A DNA stretch of 64,000 nucleotides from Montifringilla adamsi (lineage: Eukaryota > Chordata > Aves > Passeriformes > Passeridae), in the NCBI GenBank assembly GCA_017590115.1, contig JAGGNK010009114.1:17505937-17569936 (forward strand), given 5' to 3'. Both the position numbers and the translations under genes were made by a program. Positions 48,397 to 60,300 of this stretch are shown here, piece after piece. Under the pieces are notes generated by a model. The model worked only from the letters and a program-made list of their open reading frames with translations. It ran no database searches and was not told where the DNA came from. Position 1 is the stretch's first letter. Each line of letters starts with the position of its first letter.

Positions 48397-51300
48397 CTGA
48401 AAGAAAGAAAAAAAAAAAAACATCAGGAGAAGATGCCAGAAAAAAACACAGGGGGAAAAGCTGACTGCCAATGTAAAAACTCACATTCTGTGGTGAGCTC
48501 ATTTTGGGGTGAGCTGACACTGGGCACTCTGGAGGAAAAGCAAGAAAACTGACCATATTCCAGAGCAGAGACAAGAGGCTATGCACAGTCCCACTGAAGT
48601 TACAGACAGACTTAATGGGATTTAGAAAAGCTTCTTGGATTTCACTTCAGCAGCCATCAGTTCATAGACCTCAATCCTGCAGCCAGGCCAGGTCAAGCAG
48701 GATTCCCACAGAGGTCAGTAGGGTTGCAGGCACACTGCTGATCCCAGAGCCAAGGGTCTCCCTCCTAGGAAACACCCTGAACTTTCCCTATTTTATAAAA
48801 TGTTCTTTTTCAATGACATTCTATCTTCAGTAATGTGGTACATCTAGTGCAATTGCAGTTGTTATGACTATATACTTCCCTTGCATGGATTTGTTTTCTT
48901 TTTCCTCCTTGCCACCTAAACTCCAGATCCTGTAGTGACTCATGTTTACATTTAACTTTAAACAGGCAGGCAGTCTGCATAAACCCAGAAGAATTGCTTA
49001 CATGTTTATAGTTAGTGATGTGGTGGACTATGTTTGTGGCACCTAGGATACTGGAATAATAAAGCCTCCACAACATTTTATAGGGAGATTTCCTAACATC
49101 CCAAATATAAAGAGGTAAACCTCAGCACACATAGCTGTCTCTTCCAAGAGCAATTTGAAGGCATAATTATAATTTGTTTAGTGACAAGACAGAAATAAAA
49201 TCCAAGTGTTTTTAGTCTCAGATTGTTTTGGCCTATACTACACTTCCTTACTCATGAAAGAAATTATGACTTCAAAATGACAGAATGAAGCCCTCTGAAC
49301 TAAGCAGCTATTTATGCGCACAGATTTGTTTCAGAAACAAAACCTGGTGAATTCATCTTAAAATTGCATAGAAATCTTGGGTATGAAGACTTAAAATAGC
49401 AGAAAAAAATTTGTGGTGGCTTGTTGAGAGCTCTGAAAAGCAATCAAACACCAACACAAAATTCTTGTTTGAAGGACAGAGTTGATTTAAGGGCTTGGTT
49501 TCACTTGCAGCATCAGGTCAGAATTTGGCTTTTGCAGCTAGTCTGACTCCAACGTACAAAGTCCTTAGAAGGGTCATTTGAGCTTTTTGTTGTCCCAGAA
49601 GGAAAGGGAGACATGTGCTTTACCTGCATTTCTACCAGCCCTAATCACAACTTGCTGCTGAGAGGACCTGCTCTCCCACCATCCCCATGCATTCTCATCA
49701 CTCTATGCATGAGGATGCTTGTGTGGCCACAGAGCAGACTAAAAGCTATTTAATTTGTATTGCAGATCTGGTTTTCAGCCAGAGCAGCCAGCTGAGCCAG
49801 CTCACAGCACCATCACCTCTGGATGTAATGCCAAAAGAGGAAGGCAAATGTGGCTGGAGAAGGACCTGCTCAGAGGCAGCCTGCAGTTACACAAGATCAA
49901 ATGTATCATAAAACCCATCTCCAAACACCATTAAAATTTGCTAAGTGGGATTTCAAATGCTCACACTGCTGAGCAGGTGCAGTGCTGCTCCTGTGGCACT
50001 TGTCAGGGTGAGACAGGATTTAATAGCGTTCAGGGAACCTGACCCAGAGCTGCAGTGAAGCCACTGGTGTTCCTGCTAGTAACAGCCAGCAGAATGGCTT
50101 GCAGTACCAAAACACCAGAGACACATTACTCTTGTACCTTGCTTCCTGTGAGTTGTGCGAGATGAGGTTTCAGTTCTTCTCCAATTACTGAATAAATAGC
50201 CACTAAGCAAAATACACTGGCTTTTCTGACACTGCTCTCCGTGTTATCATAACCCTGGAAATGAGAGGAAAAGGTCAGAAGACAAACAGCACTCCCCAAC
50301 ACCCTTCCTGAGCAATACACTGCAGAGCTGAAGTGCATTTTGCAAATGTGGCTGGCCTAAGAGATCAATTAAAAAACCTCTGCTTAACATAGCAATTTGC
50401 AACCTGAACACTCAAAGAGCAAGAGAATGCCATCACCCTATCTGTTCCTTCTGTTATTACTTATTACTGTCATGTTGTAAGTTATTAATATATAGTTATT
50501 TATAGCATTAGATAACAACACATGGTTTCCTAACACAAGCTCAGGACTCTATCAGATACACACATTTCTGTGTCCAGTCCAGATGACCATGAACTATCCT
50601 GAACAGCCAGGACTCTGGAGGGCTGCTTACCTATCAAGTAGGAAATACCACAGGAAAGAACATGCTGAAAGACCCCTGTACATGTGCTGATCTCTGGCAG
50701 CTTGGGCAGAGCTCAAACGAGCCACCAGGTCACTCAGCAGCTATGGACACCAGTCCCGAGCTCAGGCATCACTCAGCAGCCATCCCACCCCTTGAGAAAG
50801 GCAGACACCACTTCAGCCTGCGGGACGCCGGCTCCTCCGGATGCAGGGTGACCTCTGCCGGGAAAGTCAGAGGAGGGATGCAGCACAGCTGGGGCTGTCC
50901 CAGCTGCAAGGCCCAAGTACAGCCCAAAACAACAGTCTGCAATCCCACAAAGCACTGAGCTAGGAAAGCAGGAGACCTCAGTGAGCTCACAGAAACACCA
51001 AGCTATTGAGCATCAAGGTGGAGAAAAGGCTGAGCCTCCTCATCAGGACCAGGACAAGCACCACAGCTCTCCCCTGCCAAGCCCTGTACTTCCATGGAGT
51101 CCCCATCTGCCCATGGAGAGCCTGCTCCAGGCTGTTGAGCTGCACACTTGTGCCCACACTGCTGCTGACACTCCTCGTCCCTCACCGCTCTGCCGGGACC
51201 CTCAGCGTGGTAAACAAGCACAAAGGTGATTCTCTCCAAACACAGCCCTTCAGCCAGGATCCCAAAATACTTCCCAAATGTAAGGAGTAAATTCCTTCCA

Positions 51301-54300
51301 TCACTGAGTTTTCTAAGGTAAGGAAATATTTCGGACAAACTACACTCTGAAACAAGAACCATTTATAGTAAATAAAGAAGACAAATAAAACTGCCTTTTT
51401 AAAGGCTTGCTGCTCTCAGACTTTTCCAGTGCATCAAAGCTTCGCTGTTCAGATTGTTGTCTCCAACAATGATGGCTAAAACCATTTTACAACAAAAGTT
51501 TAGATGAATACAGAATTGTCCAATTCCCAGAAGCTGAGATTTAAGAATTGCAAGAGCTGACACTACAAAGTTGGGAAGAATGCCAGGATGCATAAGGGGA
51601 ATTTCTGACTTTGCTCTTGTCCTTCCAACATTTTAAGCTGACAATGAGGAGGCCTCTTTATCCTAGTTCTCCATGGAAGTCTTACCCACCTAAACACATC
51701 TCCCCCTTTCACTCTGACTGATCTGTTCCTGTCACAGTCCCTCCCCAGTAAACACACACAATTTCTCTCCTTCCTCGCTGCTACTTCACATATTTTCTTC
51801 TTGTTTGCAGCCCCATCCCAGCACTGCCAGCTGCTTGTGCAGGGGACCAAAAGACAACACTGCTACAGCCAGTGCTCAAAGCTAAATCCACAGTGTACAA
51901 CTAAGCCTTAGCCCTGGCAGAAACACAGCTCCCCAGCCCGAGAGAGTTATGAAAGAGGCTGAATAAAGTCAGCAAGTAGCTTGGTCCTAATTTCAGAGAG
52001 AAAAGAGGAAAGGAGTAACCTGCCTGCTGGGATTCGAATTCAAGTGCAAAGTACCATCAAAGCACAGAACAGCTCAGCAGAATTAAAGGGGACTACAAGA
52101 TGTACAGAGACAGTATAAAATGTGGCTAACTCCTGTCCTCAAATTTATTTCATGGCTGCTACTAGCTTGTTTGAGAGTCAGAAAAAGGCATCCAAATTGT
52201 GGAATATCCATGTAAGAACCTGAGTTCTTCTTTCCTTAATATTAAAAGGATCAAAAACTCATATATAAAAATTTTATTTTACCAAAAATTAAATGGCTTA
52301 ATTTACCAAAATCTGGCCCTATAGGATCCATCATTCTCCCTCCCTTAGGGCAGAGATGTCACAAATTAATGGTGGCTTGTGCTCAGGAGCAGTGACATGG
52401 GTTTCCGTACCTGTAACAACCCAGGAATGATATCAGGTAGGAGCTGATGCAACGATTCCTTGGAAATCCTCTCGATGACTTTCGTTTGCATTTTGATGGC
52501 AGCTAAATTAATTGGATAATCTGCAGTCTGAATGATGGGGCAAAGCACCTTGATGCACTGCTCAGGGTGGATGGAACTCGCCAGGGTGGAAGCAGCTTCT
52601 TCAGCAGCTCTGACGACCTGAAATGAAAGTAGAGCAAACCCTTATGTTAATGAGGTCACACTTGACAGCCAACACCACTGGTGTGTGCTAGGAATGACTG
52701 CCAGGAAATGCTTGGGGATGTTCATTAACAGATCTGCAGGAGGTTTTGTTGAGGGGCAAGTGACTCTGAGACTTCACATCCTCTGTCTCCAGTGACATCT
52801 TTGTTCCAGCCACTGGCAAGAAGTCCTTCCTTCCTAATGTAACTGTGTCAAGAGTTGTGGCTAGGTTGAAAAAATGATCTGTCACCCAAGACAGCCAGGC
52901 AATCCCAGGAGGAGCGAGAGGATGACATTTCTCCAGGCACTGCCAAAGAACCCAAACCCAAACCCACCAGCTTAGACTTACACAAAAGGTTTCTCCTTAA
53001 CCATTGTAACAAATGGCCCCGTTGCAGCTTCCAGTGTGCACCTCATGCTGAGTGGCACATGCCATGCTGAGGCACCCACGGCAGCTGTGTCCTGCCCCTC
53101 CCCAGCTGAACTGCACTGCAGTCAAAGCCAGGGCACAGACACAGCAGGCTTCAGGGAGTCCCTGACCAGGCAGCTCTGCTCTCAGCACATGTAACCCATC
53201 CAGGCAGCACTGGGATCACCACACAAAATGGGAGGAAGAACAAGTGGAAAGAGCAGCAGCACCCACCCTTTGCAACAAGCCCACACTGTAAAGCAGCCAC
53301 ACAAAGCAAGGGTGATGCTAAATTCAACTCTACCCTGAGAGAAAGCAGATTCACAACTTTCACTCTTCCCCAGCAGGTAGGACAGCTAGTTCAAAGAAGA
53401 AAGACCCAAATCTGGTCTCTCCTCCCAAGAGAATTTATTAATTTTACATTCTGCAGTAATTGGATAAAAAAGAACAGGATGGGAAGGCAGGTTTTCTTTT
53501 TTCAAGTGTCTGTGCTAATTGCCAGGCAACAAAATGAAGCTTCCTCTTGACTGCCCTCTTCCTGGCCACAAATAACACACTCTTTGCTCCTCATGTTCTT
53601 GTCACAACACAAAAGATGGAGGATGCTTTTCCTCATCTCTCACTCCCCTCTTCTCAGGGCTTACTTTAAAGGGAGGGTAAATCCTGAGTAGAGAGATGCC
53701 CCCATGGGCAGACTTAAATCCAACACCTCAAATTCTAAGAAGAAAGAAGCATTCCCAAATCCTTATATTTGGGATCTTCCAGCTAGTCCCAGGCAAGCCC
53801 TAATTAAGCCCAGGAACATGAAAGCACCCGTCTTTCCTGGTTGTGTGGGAGGCTCAGGTGCCCAGCACCAGTTCTCTACCTCCTCCTAAACTGAACTACC
53901 TGGGGGTGTCTGAAGTCAATACTTTGAAACCAGCACCAGGAAATCTGTCCCAGGCAATCTGCAAAACAGCAAATAAATCAAACCACAGGTCTCCTGTCAC
54001 TTAGACTGAAGCCATGGCTGCCAAATCCATGTTGTTCTCCTCTCCCACACACTGTGGCGGCATCAAACTCAGGGACTTCTATTTGAGGAAGGCAACCTAT
54101 GGACAGATGTAGCTCTATCAAAGCCTCAAAAGAAGGTGAGCTTTCATTATTTTTAAGCAACCACTGTGGATAATGCATGAACAAGGAGTAGCTAGAAGCT
54201 TATCTTAGTCCATGGACTACAAAACAGTAGGTTTGATTGACTTTTAAGATAACAGCAATTAATAGTGACCAGAAGGGATCATCTTCACCCACAGTCATAG

Positions 54301-57300
54301 CATCATAGCCATGCTGCTAACATTTATCTTCCACTCATGCTGAGAGCTACCTCCCTGAAACAGGACTGGCACAAGACACTTGCATTCCCAGGAAACAGCA
54401 GAACTCATCCACTTGGTTTTTGGCACTCTCTAAGGCAGATCCAACAGTGAATGTGATCTCAGACACTTCACACAGCACAAATATTGCATGCAGCCAAGAT
54501 ATGGGCAGGATGGTGAAGCAACCTGAGATTTTGGACTGCTTCTGTACCAGTGCCCTATTTACAGAAATAAAGCTGTCCAAGTGCTCCATTTACTTCAAGC
54601 CTTTCTCAGCATTTAATTATAACATTAAAACATATTCCAAAATGAATGACAATCCACAATGTGGTCAATATTAAAAAAAATAAAAAACAACTTCCTGAAA
54701 GATCTGTGAATGAGCAGCTATGCAGAACACAATGCTTGCTTTCCCACTTACAGCAAGTTTCCCCTCTTCCAGCTACATCTTTGCTAATTTCTCTTCAATT
54801 TCACACATGAGAAGCATGAAAGTTAATATGTTTCCACATAAGTTAGTACTAGCTTAGGAGCCAGCAATGTGTGATTTTGTGGGGAAGGAAGAGAAACATC
54901 CAAGTACTTAAGGGAAACCTAATGCCAGGCTTTGATAGCACAGAGTGGAATTGCTGGAGTAGATTAAGCCAGGAGCTCCCAGGTCTCTAAAGGAATTCAC
55001 TTCCAGGCATTGCAGCTTCTGATGTCTGCTTTCCACAAATGATGGAAAGCATGAACTTAGAGGGGCCTGACACTTTACCATCAATTTAACTATTCACTAG
55101 CAAGCCACTAGCTAAAAAACCTCAAATATTACTATTTGAATGCAGGCCACTTGGGATTTTGCTCTGCAGCAAAGCCAAACACCGTTGGGAGGGTGTTTTC
55201 ATACACTCTCAGAAAGAAAAGCTTGCACATATATCACAACACACTAAAAGAAAATTGTAAAAAAAAATATTAAACCTTATATTCTCTTGGTATCTTACCT
55301 GATAAAAAAGCAACAATATTTTAGTATAAACCTTAAACATAAATATATTTTAGTATAAACCACAGATCAGCTAGCCTCTGATCTCAAACACACTACCATT
55401 AAAAAAAAAGCAGTGGGTGAAAAATGTAATGAATATTCAATCTGGGTTTCAGCTCCATATCCTATTTGCACACAGTATACTATGTCTATTAAGTCGAAGG
55501 TATGATGCAAGTCCATGAGACAAAAAGCCTATTAACAAATTCCAAGCACAAGGAGCGTTAAAATAAAGTGACAACTTTTCACAAAATAAGTGAGAACTCA
55601 ACAGCAACAAAGGTCACATATATTTTGTCCATCAAAAGGTGAGTAAGGAAAGTTGTGAAGGTACAGAAATTATTGATGCCCCTGACAGTTCTGCTTTCAG
55701 CACTGCTGCCCAGTTCTAGCACAGATGTGGCTACATTTAGGCAGTGGCTGGCTATTTCACATCCTTTCCCCCCAAAACACAGGAGGATGCATTACACATG
55801 TCCAGCATGACAGGAGCTTGTAAATGTGACAACACCAGGGAGACTTCCAAACCTCCCATGAGTACATCTGGCAGAAAAAGCCTGCATCTCAGCCACACTT
55901 CACAAACCCCCTGAGCTGTGATTAACTTTAACAACATGCTCAGGTCTCACTGACATCAACAGGATTCCAGCATGTGCTTACACGCTTGTCTGGATGAGAG
56001 CCTCTGCAGGTAACCAGCTCCTGGCTCCCTGGGGAAGCACCAGCAGGTGACAGGGCGCAGGAAGGGGTAGGGCAATACCAGCTGACAGTGAGCCAAAGAG
56101 GAAAAACTCATCCCTGCTGGCACAGGAAGCCAAATGCCACCATTTTGCAATGCAAGAACCAGCCCTGTCCTTACTCCTGGCTTTGGCAAAACAAAACACT
56201 CAGCCACCCAGAGAGACTCTGCATCCCATGAGGGGCTCTCAGTATTCACCCAACTGGCTCAGAGTTCCACTCACCTGGCATTGCCAGAGAAATCAGCAGC
56301 ATTTTCCAAACAGAGGGAAGTGCATTATCAAAAGGTACAGCCTGCCAGGTCATTTGGCAACAAGAACATGCAACCGTAATAGAGTTTAGCAAAGACATTT
56401 TGCCATGAGGCACAATGCTTGTGCCTTGCAAATTGTACATACCTTCCAGTATGTAAAAATCCAGTATCAAAAAATCAAGTATCATTTTTAATCAGGGCTT
56501 TAACCTGACCAGCAGAGTGAAACAACCTTAAAAGGAGTGGGAGAAACGAATAAACAGGATCAAGGAACAGGTCTTCCTCCCAGCTTTGAAGGCAAGATCA
56601 ACAGACACACATGGGGAAGTGACAGGAAAGGCTTGTACTAACAGTGACACCACAATAAGTAGTGTCTATGTAATCTACCCTTTAAGCCCAAGAAAATGAA
56701 AGGGTGCTGTTTGCTACGTGCTCAGACTGGGGAGCTTGCTGTCACAAGAGGATTAGAAGTTAGACAAGTTAACCAAAGGGAAAAAAAAGCCAACCCACAC
56801 AAGGAGGCAAGGCAGAACCATTCACACGGAAAGGCTTTAAGACAGCTGGAAGGGGGAAGAATATCCACAGGGAAGCATCACTGTATGCTTGCTTCTTGCT
56901 AGTGAGTCAGGTAGGGTATCAAGTGAAGCAAGATTTTTGTCTGACCTAATATAATTATTCTTCAGAATCTCAGAGGTACAAAATAAAAGTAGAAAAGCCA
57001 TCAAATGATGACGGCAGCTGGAAGCAGCAGGTTCAAAAAGGTGGCTATGAAGCAAGATGTGCAAGACTACAGAGCCTGCAGTTCTTTAAAAGCACAGACA
57101 CTAGGCTGTATGTAAGGTATTTCACGAACATGATTTTACCTCCCAGTAAAAGCTTAGAGCAAACCATGGCTTGAACTGGATAGTTTGACATCGTTCAACA
57201 CAGGGCAGGTAGCCCTGGAATGCAGATCTAAGAGATAGCTCTTGGCCTTAAAGCAGCAGGTTTTTCTCCTTTCTAAAGGCTTACCTTATGCTCTACACAC

Positions 57301-60300
57301 TGGAGACTAGATTCAGCCTGACTTTTGCTGGCATAACATAAGCTTTGTGTGCTGGAGGGTTTCTTGAAAGACATCTGTGATGCATTAAGACCTTTCTAGT
57401 GAGTCTCACGAAAAATAAGTTTTTATACTTCCACCCAGTTTGCTTTAGGGAAGGAGCCATATTCACACGCACAAACCAGCGAGGTGTAGCACACAAAAAG
57501 CTGTTCACCTCTAGCAATGTCTTCCTTAATGCTACCAAGGAGTAAACTTCTTGTTGGGCAGTAACATGTCAGGCAGTCCCAGGAATATGCATGGGAACTG
57601 CTTCCTGATTTCAGAGTGAGGGGATATGCTGATGTACAGCATTAGTGTGATCAAGACAGTGACCTGTCACAGAGCCTTGTCTTCAAATTGAAAAGCACAC
57701 TGGAATCATCTAAGTTCTACAAAATTTGCTGCACAAACTTTGGATGACAATTCCCACTGGTTTACCTGGTTCACAGCACACTGCAGCCACAGGATGCTGT
57801 TCACTTACAACAGCCAGAGCTCAGACTCCCTCTCTTCCACTCAATTTCTTCTGCCTAGCTACTACACTTCACGCATTAACATGTTGCTTGCTGCCTGACA
57901 GCTGCAGCAACCAGCTTACGAGTTTTGACAGTTTCATTTCTGTTTTGAAGAGACAAAAAGTACTGGAAAGTAAGTAAAGGAAAATGTCCTGCCTCCCCCC
58001 TAAGGCATGCCAGTTCATAGGCCACACAGGGCATGAGATTAACATGTAGGGATCTCAGAAAAGCAGCACCTGTGGCACCTGCATGAGAGCTTCCCACAGG
58101 AGCTTAAGCTCCTTTGGGGAAATACTTTGGGAGTACTTTGGGAGTATTTTGCCATGATTGCTAGTTACAGTGTCTTTGCAGAAGGTTGTAGAGGATGAGG
58201 CAGTGCAGGCAAAGCCCCACTGAAAGTTTAGAGGCTTTGTAGACCACTGTGTGTGAAACACACAGAGCGCCAGAGAGGTTACTAAGCAGAAGAACAAGGT
58301 TTTGCTTTCAGGCTTATGAGGCATGTGGCTGTGCTTTTGAGCCAATTTTTGCCATGTACAGGTGGTTACTTAAAGCCTGTAAAATCTAAGCTGGAGGGGA
58401 AGGAGGTTTACCAGTACCTAGTCAGGCAAACTCCCATCCCTGAAGGCTTTACAGTCTAATTCAGACAGGAACAAACAATTATGGACTTGGTTTCAAAGCA
58501 GGAAGTGGACTCAGCAATGGGGAGTGCTAAGCAGATGAAAATGCAGTGTGATTTTTATAAGGATTCAGAGATGAAATAGATTAGACTGCTTCTCCTGGGC
58601 ACTAAACATTTGAAATGTATTGGGAAACTGAAAAAGCACATAAACACACATTATGAAACATCAGTGTCTGCCCAGTTGCAGCACTTGGTAGCTTCCAGCA
58701 TAGACTAGGTAACAATTAATCTACAAGACATATATGATCTCTTAGTGCTTTTATTTTTGCAGAAACCTACACAGCTCATACCATCATCAGAGGACAGTTA
58801 CAATACATAAATGTCAGAGGCCAATCTGAAAGCACCTCAGCAAGATAATAAAAATTATTGACAGGTAATGGGTAACTGATTTCTTCTTCTTCTCCCTCTT
58901 TCAGAGGGTTACAACAAAGAATGTACAATAATGTACAATAAGCATCCCAATTGTGCTTATGGACTTTCTACATAATAAAATACAGAAAATAGATATATAA
59001 GATAGGGCACAGGATCCTTTCCTTGCACACAGAAAACAGACATCAGTTATGTCTATAGGATTTGTGCCAGAGACAGAAGCAGGGAATTAGTTATCCTATG
59101 ATTTCTAACTCTGCTGCTGATTTCTAAGGTACTAAACTATTTCTGTTTTAAAATACTCAACAATAAGAAATTATCCTCATTTTGCTGGCATGAATCTGAA
59201 GCAATGTCATTATCAGTGGTATGGGGTCAGCAAGCAGCATCTCTCCTTAGTTATGGGTGAGTAACTACACTGGAACAAATGAGTTAATATTAACTAATTG
59301 GCAACAGAAAGATGGTTCTCTTCCAAACAACTACAAACAAAGATTGATAAAAATCAACAAGATTTAATATCATCCACAACTTCAATTATGTTCCAATGCT
59401 CCTAAAGTAAGTGAAAGGCATTTACATGCCAACCCCCCCTAAATGTTTCCAGTTATGACTGAAGCAAGCTTGACTCTTCACATCACCCCATTAAATCAAC
59501 AGCATTGAACAGACTGTTGTACTACAAACAGTATAAAAACAGGACAAAGTTAAAAAATGTAAACTAAACATGAATCCCAACCCAGAGCCCTCTAGTCTGT
59601 AGCCTAGGGTTACATTAATTTTGACCTGCTGCTGAGGTCTGTGCTTTGCCAATCTCCTGCATTTGCACTCACAACAAGGTGTGACTCAGTTCCAACTCTA
59701 TGTACCAACTTTTCCTCTCCTGTATCCCTGGGGGGAAATGTGCTCTCAGCTGTGCTGCTCTGCTGATCCCAGACCTTGCCTTCAGCAACAGAAGGCAGAC
59801 GATTTTTAGCCATGGCAAAGACCCAACTGGCTAAAGACTTCTGCTTGGCCTTGGAAAAACAGCCAATTATCCAGGCATCCCGAAATATCCAACTATGCTA
59901 CCACTGCTTTGATACTTCTAACTATGTCATCTGGAATAAAGTCACAGGCCTTTTCTTGTTTAAAAAAGAAAAGAAACTTTAACTAGGTATCAGCACTCAG
60001 CTAGGGGAGGGGATGATATCTGCTGGTTGGTGAATAAATTGTTTTTTACATTTGATGTCTCCTGGTGATGTTGAACAACAGCAATATTGGAATTTGTGCA
60101 GACAAACAAACTTTCCCGATTTCCAAAGAACTGCCTCTTACTGTGAATTCTTGGAGACAGTACCCAACCTTAACAGTTCTGCTCCTCTTCAAATTCCCTT
60201 TGCTCAGTCACTTTAGATTGGTCTCTGTGGGTCACATATAATTGAAAATGTGAGCAGTAGCTGGGAGCAATTAGCAGTCCCTGTGCTGAAGGGAAAATTC